From the NCBI GenBank assembly GCA_050248735.1, contig JBFWRU010000001.1:496001-560000 (forward strand): a stretch of DNA of 64,000 nt, in the 5' to 3' direction. This DNA is from JACKFE01 sp050248735 (GTDB taxonomy: Bacteria; Nitrospirota; Nitrospiria; Nitrospirales; UBA8639). The first letter of the stretch is position 1. The number at the start of each line of letters is the position of its first letter. The notes under the pieces are model-generated. The model was given only the letters and a program-made list of their open reading frames with translations, made no database searches and was not told the origin of the DNA. This document shows, in pieces, positions 51,467 to 61,107 of the stretch. Made by a program: the position numbers and the translations under genes.

Positions 51467-52504
51467 ATGGGGATGATTGATTTGCGCAGTGACACGGTGA
51501 CCAAGCCCACTCCTGCCATGCGGGAGGCCATGGCTCACGCCGAGGTGGGCGATGATGTCTATGGTGAAGATCCTACGGTCAATCGTTTGGAAAAGATGGC
51601 TGCCGACCTGCTTGGCAAAGAAGCGGGTTTGTTCGTGCCGACCGGGGTCATGGGCAATCAGCTCGCCATTCGCTTGCATACCCGAACGGGAGATGAAGTG
51701 ATTGTGGAAGGCTCCGCGCATATCAATCGTTACGAAGGCGGATCGGCTTCTTCATTGTCCGGAGTGCAGGTGTGTTGTGTGCCTGGGGAACGAGGGATTT
51801 TGTCCCCGGAGGCCGTCGAAGCGGCCATTCGGCCACGGGATATTCATAATCCCTCAACGACGCTGTTGTGTCTGGAGCAAACCCATAACGTCGGAGGCGG
51901 CTCCGTATACCCTCTGGCGACCATGGAACGTGTGGTCGAGGTCGGGAGGAGGCATGGGTTGGCGTTGCACTTGGACGGCGCGCGCCTGTTCAATGCCGTT
52001 GTTAAAACAGGGGTATCCGCACCGGACTATGCCCGGCTGTTCGATACGGTCTCGTTTTGTTTCTCCAAGGGCCTGGGTGCGCCGGTCGGGTCCATGATTG
52101 TCTCGGATTGTGAGCGGATTGTGCGCTTGAGACGGTTGCGGAAGGTGTTTGGCGGTGGAATGAGGCAGGTCGGCATTTTAGCGGCGGCCGGACTCTATGC
52201 GTTGGAACACCATATTCCGCGGTTGGCTGAGGATCATGCGAATGCCAGGCGTTTGGCTCAGTTGTTGTCGACCATTCCCGGCGTGGTGGTGGATGTGGAA
52301 GCCACGGTGACCAATATTGTGTTATTTAAGATTCCGGGGGCAAAGAGTGCCACGGATGTTCTGTTACAACGTTGTCGGGAAGCCGGCGTCCTGTTTAACG
52401 CGGTCGGGGATCGGGCCTTTCGACTTGTCACGCACCTGGATGTGACGGCCGCCGACATTGAAGAAGCCGGAAAAAAGTTCTCTGAGGTGTTTGCGACTGC
52501 GTAA
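51467..52504 (+). CDS. ltaE: Low-specificity L-threonine aldolase
   Basis: 345 residues, GGAGG about 9 bases before the ATG. Fold-type I PLP enzyme: IDLRSDTVTKPTPAMREAMA at the start, EDPTVNRLE, LHLDGARLFNA (PLP Asp) and FCFSKGLGAPVGSM (PLP Lys). It cleaves threonine or allo-threonine to glycine and acetaldehyde. Divergent from the reductase gene. Confidence 0.96.
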   Translation: MGMIDLRSDTVTKPTPAMREAMAHAEVGDDVYGEDPTVNRLEKMAADLLGKEAGLFVPTGVMGNQLAIRLHTRTGDEVIVEGSAHINRYEGGSASSLSGVQVCCVPGERGILSPEAVEAAIRPRDIHNPSTTLLCLEQTHNVGGGSVYPLATMERVVEVGRRHGLALHLDGARLFNAVVKTGVSAPDYARLFDTVSFCFSKGLGAPVGSMIVSDCERIVRLRRLRKVFGGGMRQVGILAAAGLYALEHHIPRLAEDHANARRLAQLLSTIPGVVVDVEATVTNIVLFKIPGAKSATDVLLQRCREAGVLFNAVGDRAFRLVTHLDVTAADIEEAGKKFSEVFATA

Positions 52505-52599
52505 GTCTTGCGGCCTATCAGGGTTGGATTGACACCCGCACTCCGCCTTCTTAGAATTTTTCCTCGATACGACGGTTCACACACAAAGAGGCAAACGCG

Positions 52600-52827
52600 A
52601 TGCAAGCTGTTTCATTTCCGCAAATTATGCAAATTCTGGCCCTCACCGATGAGATGGAGATTTCCCGGGAAGAGGTGGATATTCCCCTGACTCCGGAAAG
52701 TCCCGGAGTAGTTCGGCGGTTGCCCAATGGCAAGCTGGAAATTGTCGTGGATGCCGATGTGCCCTTTGACGAGTGGTTGAAAGGGCTGGCACCCACTATT
52801 CATGATTTGATGGACGAAAAGGATTGA
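52600..52827 (+). CDS. Small conserved hypothetical protein
   Basis: 75 residues, GAGG 8 bases before the ATG. Acidic and soluble (LTDEMEISREEVDIPL, then NGKLEIVVDADVPFDEWLKG). The stop is 3 bases before the next start, so it is probably translated with the zinc-ribbon-like protein. No family recognised. Confidence 0.7.
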   Translation: MQAVSFPQIMQILALTDEMEISREEVDIPLTPESPGVVRRLPNGKLEIVVDADVPFDEWLKGLAPTIHDLMDEKD

Positions 52828-52830
52828 TGG

Positions 52831-53037
52831 ATGGCGGTTCGTGATCGGGAATGGCCGGGATATACGATCTGGTATTGTTGCCAGGAATGTGGCCGGTTAT
52901 GGACATACCAGGGTTCGGATGTGGTGGCTCTTGATCCGGGGTTTGCCTTAGGCCCGGCTATTGTCGGTGAGGCGGTGTTGGCGAGGACCTGCGCTATTTG
53001 CGAGGGGCGCTGCGATGCTCCCGTTGCAGAGGTCTGA
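52831..53037 (+). CDS. Small protein with two Cys pairs (zinc-ribbon-like)
   Basis: 68 residues, AAAGGA 8 bases before the ATG. C17-x-x-C20 (YCCQECGRLW) and C54-x-x-C57 (RTCAICEGRC) could bind one zinc or iron ion, as in rubredoxin-like or zinc-ribbon knuckles. It pairs with the 75-residue gene upstream. Function unknown. Confidence 0.7.
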   Translation: MAVRDREWPGYTIWYCCQECGRLWTYQGSDVVALDPGFALGPAIVGEAVLARTCAICEGRCDAPVAEV

Positions 53038-53098
53038 GGTGGATAAAGAGGACGTAGATTCTGGGAAAACACGATCCTACTGAACGCACCTTCAGGGA

Positions 53099-53539
53099 TT
53101 AGGAAGCCAGAGCGACGGGCTTTCCCTGCATGTCGGTTTCCCCTTCGCGGATGATGGTTTTTTCCATGGTCCATTCCTTTGGGGTAATTTTCAACGTATG
53201 TCCCATTAAAGTGTAAAATTCCCCTTCCGGGATTTCCACCTTTTCCTCGTCGGTCACCTTCAATTGGAGAATTTTCTTTCCATCAGCGCTCTGAGTCAGG
53301 GTCAATCCACTTGGGGAACGTTCTAATTTATAGGCGCGTTGCTCATTGATGACCAGAGAGTTGCTCTCGATCTTGGCGTGGAGTTTTCCCACTTTGTCAA
53401 AAACGGCAAATTTGACTCGAATAGGAGTGCCGCCGGTTTTCTGAAATTGTATTTCGATCTGGGGCAATCCTTCAATTTCTATGATCCCGCTGGAATTGCG
53501 GTACCAATGGGGTCCCACTTTCACATCCATATCCTTCAC
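53099..53539 (-). CDS. Hypothetical soluble beta-rich protein
   Basis: About 146 residues from GTG 53539, with AAGGAGG 4 bases upstream; an upstream ATG at 53581 or an internal ATG at 53530 are alternatives. Repeating short beta strands (GIIEIEGLPQIEIQFQKTGG, VKFAVFDKVGKLHAKIES). No signal peptide. No family recognised. Confidence 0.65.
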   Translation of the reverse strand: MKDMDVKVGPHWYRNSSGIIEIEGLPQIEIQFQKTGGTPIRVKFAVFDKVGKLHAKIESNSLVINEQRAYKLERSPSGLTLTQSADGKKILQLKVTDEEKVEIPEGEFYTLMGHTLKITPKEWTMEKTIIREGETDMQGKPVALAS

Positions 53540-53674
53540 TGTGCCTCCTTTTTCAGTTTTTTTCCTCCAGAAACGGTTCATTGTACTGACTGAACTCGAT
53601 GGTGGCTAGAGGAAATTTCCTTTTTCGTGTGATCGGTGGCTGCCGAAAAGAGTAGATATTCCCAGAAGCCGATT

Positions 53675-53887
53675 CTACTGCTTTTTAATGCGATTCAGGA
53701 TCAACGCGATACATCCGCCTAACAGTCCTCCGCCCAATATCGGCGGTCCGAGTTCCACCAATTTCAATTCCCAAATAGGCTCTTGGGCCAACATCAAATC
53801 TCGAATTCCCCCCTGAATCATGATGACCGCCAAGGCCATCAGGCATCCAATCATGAACCACCAGCGAAAGATTTTGAACGAATCCAT
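53675..53887 (-). CDS. Small two-helix membrane protein
   Basis: 70 residues from ATG 53887 with AGGA close upstream. Two hydrophobic helices (WWFMIGCLMALAVIMI and PPILGGGLLGGCIALIL) and a basic C-terminus. It is 10 bases after the ComM/YifB gene stop on the same strand, so probably cotranscribed. Unknown function. Confidence 0.65.
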   Translation of the reverse strand: MDSFKIFRWWFMIGCLMALAVIMIQGGIRDLMLAQEPIWELKLVELGPPILGGGLLGGCIALILNRIKKQ

Positions 53888-53897
53888 TATTCCTAAT

Positions 53898-55424
53898 CTA
53901 GGGGGAGAGTGGACGGTCCAAGGCCCGGTATTGGATGGCCTCCGCAACATGGTTGGCTTGAATCATGTCAGCATGTCCGAGGTCGGCAATGGTTCGAGAC
54001 ACCCGGAGAATTCGGCCATACGCCCGAGCAGATAATCCCAAGCGGGAGACAGCCTGGTCAAGCAGGGTTTTCCCGGCTTCGTCCAATTGGCAGTATTTTT
54101 TGATCTGCCTGGGTTTGAGTTGCGCGTTATTGAGGACATGGTCTTCCTGATATCGTTCGAGCTGCCGGTGGCGAGCCTCTATCACACGCTCCCGGATGGT
54201 TTGAGACCGTTCATTCCTGGTCCCTCCGGTTAAGTCTTTTACAGAAACGGCGGGGACTTCAATATGAATATCCAACCGGTCCAGCAAGGGACCGGACAAG
54301 CGGCTCCGGTATCGGCGGATCTGATGAGGCGTGCAGAGGCATTCATGAGTGGCATCCCCGAAATATCCACAGGGACAGGGATTCATGGCGACCACCAGCA
54401 TGATTTGAGCAGGAAAGGTCAGGCTGGCCTGAGCTCGAGTGAGAGTGACCGTCCCATTTTCCAGAGGCTGGCGAAGGCTATCGAGCAGCGTCCGTTTAAA
54501 CTCCAGGGCTTCATCTAAAAACAGTACGCCATGATGGGCCAGTGACACTTCCCCTGGTCGTGGAACGGACCCTCCTCCCACTAAACCGGCTTCGGAAATC
54601 GTATGATGCGGGGCGCGAAAGGGGCGGGCTGTTAATAATGGGCTTTGAGGAGACAGGGTTCCGGCCACGCTATGGATCTGGCTGGCTTCCAGGCATTCTT
54701 GAAACCCCATTGGGGAGAGAATTCCAGTTAACCGCTGAGCCAGCATGGTTTTCCCGGAACCCGGCGGACCGATCATGAGCAGGTTGTGTCCGCCGGCTGC
54801 GGCCACTTCAAGTGCTCGTTTAGCTTGGAACTGCCCAACCACATCTGCGAAGTCTTCCTCAATGGTCGGTTGGAGGGATTGAGCGGCCGGAGCATCAGGG
54901 TGCCTTGGTAGAAGCTGGTGAACGCCTTTGACGAATTCCACGACCTCCGGAAGGGTATGAACGCCATATACGGTGGTCTTTTCGACCACGGCGGCCTGTG
55001 CGGCATTATCATGGGGAAGAATGAGGGATTGCGGAGCCTGAACCGCCATGGCCATGGAGAGTGCCCCTGGAATGGATTTGATGCGTCCGTCCAAAGCCAA
55101 TTCTCCTACAAACACGTATTGCAGAATCGCTTCCTGCGGAAGTAATCCCTCGGCGACTAAAATGCCTAGGGCGATGCCCAGATCCAGACCGGCGCCTTCT
55201 TTCTTTAAATCAGCAGGTGCCAGATTCACCGTGATTTTTTTTGCCGGGAAATGAAAGCCCGAGTTTTTGAGGGCGGAGCGTACTCGATCACGACTTTCCC
55301 GAACCGTGGCGTCCGGAAGCCCGACAATGGAAAATTGCGGAAGGCCTCCGCCGATATCCACTTCAATTTCGATGGAGAATCCTTCCAGCCCGACTAATCC
55401 CACACTGTGGACTTTGGCTAACAT
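53898..55424 (-). CDS. comM: YifB/ComM-family Mg-chelatase-like AAA ATPase
   Basis: 508 residues. N-terminal ChlI-like domain (GGLPQFSIVGLPDATVRESR), then an AAA module with Walker A GPPGSGKTMLAQRL, Walker B-type GVLFLDEALEFKR and a CPCGYFGD loop. Homologue of ComM, a helicase that aids branch migration of incoming DNA during natural transformation in gamma-proteobacteria; the role outside that group is less clear. Start ATG at 55424. Confidence 0.93.
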   Translation of the reverse strand: MLAKVHSVGLVGLEGFSIEIEVDIGGGLPQFSIVGLPDATVRESRDRVRSALKNSGFHFPAKKITVNLAPADLKKEGAGLDLGIALGILVAEGLLPQEAILQYVFVGELALDGRIKSIPGALSMAMAVQAPQSLILPHDNAAQAAVVEKTTVYGVHTLPEVVEFVKGVHQLLPRHPDAPAAQSLQPTIEEDFADVVGQFQAKRALEVAAAGGHNLLMIGPPGSGKTMLAQRLTGILSPMGFQECLEASQIHSVAGTLSPQSPLLTARPFRAPHHTISEAGLVGGGSVPRPGEVSLAHHGVLFLDEALEFKRTLLDSLRQPLENGTVTLTRAQASLTFPAQIMLVVAMNPCPCGYFGDATHECLCTPHQIRRYRSRLSGPLLDRLDIHIEVPAVSVKDLTGGTRNERSQTIRERVIEARHRQLERYQEDHVLNNAQLKPRQIKKYCQLDEAGKTLLDQAVSRLGLSARAYGRILRVSRTIADLGHADMIQANHVAEAIQYRALDRPLSP

Positions 55425-55664
55425 TGCGTTTCTAATCCGGAGTCGCGAGATATGGCATATAGTTTACTGAAGGAAATACAGAAAAAATTTTAGGTGTTTT
55501 ACCGTACTTTATTTCGGCGGGTCAATTTAGAAAACGGAAAAAGAGATTCACCACTTTGATTCCATTTTAGGGGCTTCTGATGAGCATGACTCAAATGGGG
55601 GGAATACGGTGTAGTGTGACCAAAAAAGGATTGCGAGAGATGGGTACCGCAATCATGCCGCAGA

Positions 55665-57650
55665 TCAGGGCTTCTGGGGAGGCGTAATTTTGGGTACTTC
55701 GGAGGGAAAAGGAATGCCATCGGTGGCATCCACCGAATCCAAGAGTTCCTGAGTCGCGGGGTCATGGAGTAAGTCGGTTTTTGGGATACCCGGTTTTTCT
55801 AATGTGTTGGTACTTTTCTCAATCTTCTGAGAACCATCGGTTTTAACTTCTGCATTCTTAGTAGGAGAGGAAGGAACGACGGTAGGAGTGTGGAGCGGCT
55901 CGATGCTGGTAGCCGGCTTCTCGGTTTTCTCTGCAATGGGGTTCAGGGAAGTAGCCTTCTGGGTTGGCGAATTAGAGCTTTGTTTTTCTTCGACAATCAC
56001 CTCCTTGGTTGGTTTGTCCACCGCGGAAGATGTTGCGGGTGTGATTTCTAAGGGTTGAGGAACCTGGGGAGGCGAAGCCTCAGTTATTGGTATTGGTGGA
56101 GTGGGCTGTAATTTTTGGGAGAGTCCTCCCTCAACAATCCCTTCCCTGGCAGGTCGTTCCACCATAGGAGGTATGCCTAGGTGTTGAGGACTCGGGGTTG
56201 AAACCCCGGTTGATGGAGTTGGGGGTTTAGCCGGTAATAATATGGAAGGGGGTTCCCCTTGAGAAGTTATCTCCGAATTCGGTTTTCTTTCCACAGGAGG
56301 CTTGGCGGATTGTTTCTCTGATTGAGGTGGATTCTGTGGAGGAGTGTTGTTGACGGAATTTGATGAAAAATCGGTTGGTTTCTCTTGGGGCGGGGTGAAC
56401 TGTTTAACCGGCGTGTCAATGGACAGAGGAGGCGTAGGTATGTCTGAAAGAATTTGTCGCTCCTGGAATTTATCCTCCGAAGAAGGTGAAGAAGAGGGTG
56501 TGGAGGAAGGAGTCCTGAATTGGTCCACAGAATCCCGGAACCAATAGCCTAGAGATCCTCCGACAATCATGAGTGCCACGATTCCTCCCACAAATCCAGC
56601 GTATCGTTTTGAGGTGTTCCGACCCTCTTTCAGGTAATCCACCTGCGTTGAAGGCCTTTGAATACCGGGAGTTCGAGATGGCACCGAAGGGGTCGGAGGT
56701 GGCGTGGGTTCTTGTGTGTGGGTGCCGGTCGACGTTTCAGGCTTTTCAGTATCAATTTTGGGGGAGATATCTGACTGAATAGGTTTTCGTGATGCTCCGG
56801 TGGTTGGGGTTGTTAGCACAGTGGTCGGCTTCAGCCTGGCCAATAACTGGTTAATGATGGTCAAGGCGTGGGTGGCATCCTTAAGACGTTTCTGAGGGTC
56901 ATTCCTCGTCAGTTGACGTATGAAATCGCGAACCCCTTCCGGGACACCCTCCGGAAAATTAAAGGAGGGATCGGATTGGTCGAAGGCCAGCTTTCCCATG
57001 ATCGAAGTTCTGGGAAGATTGGTATACGGAGTGGTGAGGGTCAACATTTCATACATCATAAAGCCCAGGGAATAGAGATCACTGCTGAGGCTCAGGAGCT
57101 CACCTCTGGCGCTTTCCGGGGGCAAATAATGAAGAGGCCTGAGGAGGTCTTCATCACAGTTGGAGAGAATGTCCATAAGAATCCAGGACAAGCCCAAATC
57201 CATCACTTTGATGTTCTGTTGAGGTCCAACCAGCACATGCCCGGGATGAAGGGTGCCGTGAATAATTCCCTGGAAATGGGTATGGACCAGAACTTCGGCG
57301 ATCCCTCTGGACAGGGTCAGCATGTGTTCCACTGCCAGAGGTCCCTTGTCCTGGATAACCTGGAAGAGGCTGGGTCCGTCAAAGAATTCCATGAACACCA
57401 CAGGAGTCCCATCGTCCTCTTCGACCTTGAATATTTTAATGAGATTCGGGTGGTCCAGTTTGAGCAGTGGCGTGGCTTTTTCTATAAACGGTTTCCCGCG
57501 AATCAATCGGCCATTGATATGGGAATGATAAATTTTGATGGCCACTTCCTGGCGAAGTTCCAGATCATACCCATAATAGATCGTGCCGGTTTTTCCTTGC
57601 GCAATTTCGCCTTGAACTTCAAATTTCCCTGGAAAGACTGGTTTATTCAT
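55665..57650 (-). CDS. Membrane-anchored Ser/Thr kinase-like protein, predicted pseudokinase
   Basis: 661 residues from ATG 57650, where the kinase domain begins; the longer frame upstream is not protein-like. Kinase fold at about 10-270: the ATP lysine (VAIKIY, K39) and DLG at 151-153 are kept. The catalytic loop reads HGTLHPGH in place of HRDLKPxN, so the catalytic Asp, Lys and Asn are all missing. A membrane helix (about 351-370) is followed by a long Pro/Thr/Ser-rich extracytoplasmic tail. It probably binds nucleotide or partners and does not phosphorylate (inferred). It lies 241 bases upstream of the ComM-type gene. Confidence 0.85.
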   Translation of the reverse strand: MNKPVFPGKFEVQGEIAQGKTGTIYYGYDLELRQEVAIKIYHSHINGRLIRGKPFIEKATPLLKLDHPNLIKIFKVEEDDGTPVVFMEFFDGPSLFQVIQDKGPLAVEHMLTLSRGIAEVLVHTHFQGIIHGTLHPGHVLVGPQQNIKVMDLGLSWILMDILSNCDEDLLRPLHYLPPESARGELLSLSSDLYSLGFMMYEMLTLTTPYTNLPRTSIMGKLAFDQSDPSFNFPEGVPEGVRDFIRQLTRNDPQKRLKDATHALTIINQLLARLKPTTVLTTPTTGASRKPIQSDISPKIDTEKPETSTGTHTQEPTPPPTPSVPSRTPGIQRPSTQVDYLKEGRNTSKRYAGFVGGIVALMIVGGSLGYWFRDSVDQFRTPSSTPSSSPSSEDKFQERQILSDIPTPPLSIDTPVKQFTPPQEKPTDFSSNSVNNTPPQNPPQSEKQSAKPPVERKPNSEITSQGEPPSILLPAKPPTPSTGVSTPSPQHLGIPPMVERPAREGIVEGGLSQKLQPTPPIPITEASPPQVPQPLEITPATSSAVDKPTKEVIVEEKQSSNSPTQKATSLNPIAEKTEKPATSIEPLHTPTVVPSSPTKNAEVKTDGSQKIEKSTNTLEKPGIPKTDLLHDPATQELLDSVDATDGIPFPSEVPKITPPQKP

Positions 57651-57897
57651 GTCTGGCCTATCTGCAAATTTTACGGAGAGAGAGGGGCTCTCCCTGGGTT
57701 TCCTATCAACAGGTTCTCCGCTGTGCCTGTTGGGACAATGTCGAGTCCATGCCCACAACCTTGTGGCGGAACCATGGAATTCCTGTTCATCCTTTCGGAA
57801 CCTCGCCCGATTTTCTTGAATATCCCTGATTCTTCTTGGTTGCGGCACAGACGGGCTGTCCCTGCAGGAAAATTACACACATGCCAATGGCACGGCT

Positions 57898-59067
57898 TTA
57901 GGCCGGATCAATTATGCGGAGATCGGTTCCCATTCTTCTAAGGGCCGACAGGCAGGCGTCAATTTGAGTCTTGGTGTGATCAGCGGTGACGGTTAGGCGA
58001 AGGCGACTGGTTCCTTTCGGCACGGTTGGGGGGCGGATGGCCGGGATGAAAAAGCCTTCCTGAAGCAAGGCGCGGCTCAGGAGAGTGGCCCGCTCAGGAT
58101 CTTTGAGAAGAATGGGTAGAATGGGGCTTTCGGTCGGCGTCAGTTGAAATCCCATGGCTTGGATTCCCGCATACAGGTAGTTTCTGTTTGCCCATAATCT
58201 GATCCTTCGGTCTGGTTCGATTTGAACAAGGTGTAGGGCGGCCATGGCGGCGGCGGCCATGGCGGGCGGCGAGGCGGTGGAAAAAATAAATGGACGAGAG
58301 GTATTGATGAGGTAGTCGATGAGGCTCTTTGGCCCGGCTATGAATCCACCGCTCACTCCCAGAGCCTTACTCAAGGTTCCCATATGAAAAATTTCTCCCG
58401 GGTGAATGCCAAAATGCTCAGCCGTGCCACGCCCTGTCCGTCCCATCACCCCCGTTCCATGGGCATCGTCCACTAACACGGTTGCCTCAAAATTTTTCCC
58501 AAGGTCTACAAGGTCTGAAAGAGGAGCCAGGTCTCCATCCATGCTGAATACCCCTTCCGTCACCACAAGGGTTGGTTGCTTGGCCGGCCGCTTGGATAGG
58601 AGCTTTTTCAGGTGGTCCGTATCGTTGTGATGGAAGACTCGCATTCGGGCCTTACTGAGTCGACAGCCTTCAAGCAGGCTGGCATGACATAACCGATCGG
58701 CCAGGATTAAGCCGTTTTCATTGATCAATGCGGGTATAACGCCAATATTAGTGGCATATCCGGAAGAAAAGGATAGGGCCCCTTCGGTTCCCTTGAAACG
58801 GGCGAGCTGGTCTTCAAGCTCCATGTGAGGGGTGAGGGAGCCGGAAATCAGACGGGAAGCCCCGGCCCCCACCCCGTAACGTTGAATGGCGGCAATCGCG
58901 GCCTCTTTAGTTTTTTGATCATTGGCCAGGCCCAAATAATTATTGGAGGCAAAGAGAAGCAGGGATTGTCCCTTGATGGTGATGTTGACCCCTGAAGAGG
59001 TGTCTATGGTGGTCAGTTCCCGCCATAAATGCTGCCTAGAGAGTTTTTGTCGGTTTTCTTCAAACAT
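57898..59067 (-). CDS. bioF: 8-amino-7-oxononanoate synthase-type alpha-oxoamine synthase
   Basis: 389 residues, PLP-dependent. LLLFASNNYLGLANDQ, FSSGYATNIGVIPAL, VDDAHGTGVMGRTGRG and the PLP Lys in HMGTLSKALGVSGGF fit the family well. BioF condenses pimeloyl-ACP with alanine in biotin synthesis. No other bio gene is near, so a related oxoamine synthase (for example 2-amino-3-ketobutyrate ligase) cannot be excluded. Confidence 0.85.
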   Translation of the reverse strand: MFEENRQKLSRQHLWRELTTIDTSSGVNITIKGQSLLLFASNNYLGLANDQKTKEAAIAAIQRYGVGAGASRLISGSLTPHMELEDQLARFKGTEGALSFSSGYATNIGVIPALINENGLILADRLCHASLLEGCRLSKARMRVFHHNDTDHLKKLLSKRPAKQPTLVVTEGVFSMDGDLAPLSDLVDLGKNFEATVLVDDAHGTGVMGRTGRGTAEHFGIHPGEIFHMGTLSKALGVSGGFIAGPKSLIDYLINTSRPFIFSTASPPAMAAAAMAALHLVQIEPDRRIRLWANRNYLYAGIQAMGFQLTPTESPILPILLKDPERATLLSRALLQEGFFIPAIRPPTVPKGTSRLRLTVTADHTKTQIDACLSALRRMGTDLRIIDPA

Positions 59068-59162
59068 TAGGTCGAAACTTGGAGGTTAAGTTCTCAGATA
59101 GGACAGGTGATGAAGACAAATTTCTGTATTTCGTATTCTCAAAATTCCTGCTACAATGCTCA

Positions 59163-59192
59163 TTGACTTAAAAAAACTGTAAGTATTACCAT
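59163..59192 (+). promoter_or_regulatory. Possible promoter of the ilv genes
   Basis: TTGACT followed after 18 bases by TACCAT (or after 15 by TATTAC), within the 245-base gap upstream of ilvB. Spacing and -10 are not ideal, so low confidence. Confidence 0.3.
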
Positions 59193-59312
59193 GATTTTTT
59201 AATCATTAGCCGGAGGGGATACCTTTATCCAAATGGATGACGGAATGAATTTCCCATTTTTATTTGCCCGCAAGGTTCAATTTACGGGTCTCCCAACTAA
59301 AAGGTGGAAACC

Positions 59313-61088
59313 ATGCTGCTGACCGGTTCAGAAATTTTCGTGGAAGCGTTAAAACGTGAAGGCGTCGATACCCTTTTTGCTTTACCCGGTGGGGTAGTAT
59401 TGAAAATTTTTGATGTCCTGCACCAACAGAAGGATATTCGCGTCATTTTGACCCGTCATGAACAGGGTGCCGGGCATATGGCTGAAGGATATGCCAAAGC
59501 CACAGGAAAAGCCGGAGTCTGCTTGATTACCTCGGGCCCGGGAATGACCAATGTTATCACGGCCTTGGCGGATGCGTATATGGATTCCGTTCCCGTTGTG
59601 GCCTTCTCCGGCCAGGTGCCGACTGCCTTAATCGGGAATGATGCATTCCAGGAAGCTGACAATATCGGACTCAGCCGTCCGTGCACCAAGTACAATTTCC
59701 TGGTGAAAGATGTGAAAGATCTGGCGCAGACCATTAAAGAAGCGTTTTACATCGCGACGACAGGTCGACCCGGTCCCGTGTTGGTGGATATTCCCAAGGA
59801 CATTTCCATGGATAAAGGGGAATTTCACTACCCCAGTTCCGTGTCCATTCGCGGATATAACCCGACGTATGATGGAAGTCGATGGAAGATCAAGCAGGCT
59901 GCTGATGCCATCCTGAAATCCAAGCGGCCCATTCTCTATATAGGCGGTGGAGTTCTGTTTTCCGAAGCTTCGGCGGAAGTGAAAGAGTTAGCGGAGATGA
60001 CCCATATTCCGGTCGATATGACTCTCATGGCGTTGGGAGCCTTCCCGGGAAATCACCCCTTGTCTTTGGGCATGCTAGGGATGCATGGCACCTATGTGGC
60101 CAATATGGCCATGCATTATTCCGATCTGGTGATTGCCGTGGGTGCACGATTTGACGATCGTGTGACGGGCAAAGTGTCGGAGTTTTGTCCCAAAGCCAAA
60201 GTGATTCATGTGGACATTGATCCCACTTCAATCAGAAAAAACATTCATGTGGATATCCCTATCGTGGGTGACTGCAAACGCGTGTTGAGCGAATTAAACA
60301 ACATCCTTCGTGCGACGGTGAATGGTGATCAAAAAGAACAGCGTAAGCCCTGGTGGGATCAGTTAAATGCCTGGAAGCAGGAGCATCCGTTGGCATATGA
60401 CCAGGACCCGAAAGGCCAAATTAAACCGCAATATCTGATCGACCGGCTCTACCATCTGACATGTGACCGTGATCCAATTGTTTCAACCGATGTGGGTCAG
60501 CACCAAATGTGGTCCGCTCAATTTTTTAAATTGAAAAATCCACGGACCTGGTTGACGTCCGGGGGGTTAGGAACCATGGGATTCGGATTCCCGGCGGCGA
60601 TGGGGGCGCAAGCGGCCTTCCCGAACCGGTTGGTGCTTTGCATTGCAGGTGACGGCAGTATTCAAATGAATACTCAGGAGTTGGCCACTGCGGTGGTGGA
60701 AAAACTGCCCGTCAAGGTGTTTGTGATCAACAACCGGTTCCACGGGATGGTTCGTCAATGGCAGGATTTATTCTACGAAGGACGCTATGCCTCCAGTTAT
60801 CTGGGGCAAACGCCGGACTTTGTGAAACTGGCCGAGGCCTATGGTGCGGCCGGGGTTCGCATAGCTGACGTGGGGCAGGTGGATGATGGGATTCGTGAGG
60901 TACTGTCGATTGAGAGGCCGGTGTTTGTCGATGTGCCGGTCTATCAGTTTGAGAATTGTTATCCCATGATTCCTGCCGGGGGATCCAATCACGAAATGTT
61001 GTTGGGAGATCCGCCGGACTTGAAGAAGCCCAAGGGGACCCATCCAACCGGCGTGCAGGCAGACTCGGATACTATCTTAACGGCATGA
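59313..61088 (+). CDS. ilvB: Acetolactate synthase large subunit
   Basis: 591 residues from ATG 59313, with AAAGGTGG upstream; a GTG 9 bases earlier is less likely. ThDP enzyme: FALPGGVVLKIFD, RHEQGAGHMAEGYAKATGK (catalytic Glu), GPGMTNVITALADAYMDSVP, the ThDP motif GDGSIQMNTQELATA and a C-terminal FHGMVRQWQ. It makes acetolactate from pyruvate, the first step of valine and leucine synthesis. ilvN follows after 19 bases. Confidence 0.97.
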   Translation: MLLTGSEIFVEALKREGVDTLFALPGGVVLKIFDVLHQQKDIRVILTRHEQGAGHMAEGYAKATGKAGVCLITSGPGMTNVITALADAYMDSVPVVAFSGQVPTALIGNDAFQEADNIGLSRPCTKYNFLVKDVKDLAQTIKEAFYIATTGRPGPVLVDIPKDISMDKGEFHYPSSVSIRGYNPTYDGSRWKIKQAADAILKSKRPILYIGGGVLFSEASAEVKELAEMTHIPVDMTLMALGAFPGNHPLSLGMLGMHGTYVANMAMHYSDLVIAVGARFDDRVTGKVSEFCPKAKVIHVDIDPTSIRKNIHVDIPIVGDCKRVLSELNNILRATVNGDQKEQRKPWWDQLNAWKQEHPLAYDQDPKGQIKPQYLIDRLYHLTCDRDPIVSTDVGQHQMWSAQFFKLKNPRTWLTSGGLGTMGFGFPAAMGAQAAFPNRLVLCIAGDGSIQMNTQELATAVVEKLPVKVFVINNRFHGMVRQWQDLFYEGRYASSYLGQTPDFVKLAEAYGAAGVRIADVGQVDDGIREVLSIERPVFVDVPVYQFENCYPMIPAGGSNHEMLLGDPPDLKKPKGTHPTGVQADSDTILTA

Positions 61089-61107
61089 AGAATTGCCGAG
61101 GAACAAT

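Noticed and set aside
57651..57848. N-terminal extension of the pseudokinase
   Set aside because: The extra 66 residues are basic and low in structure, and the family domain starts right at the downstream ATG.
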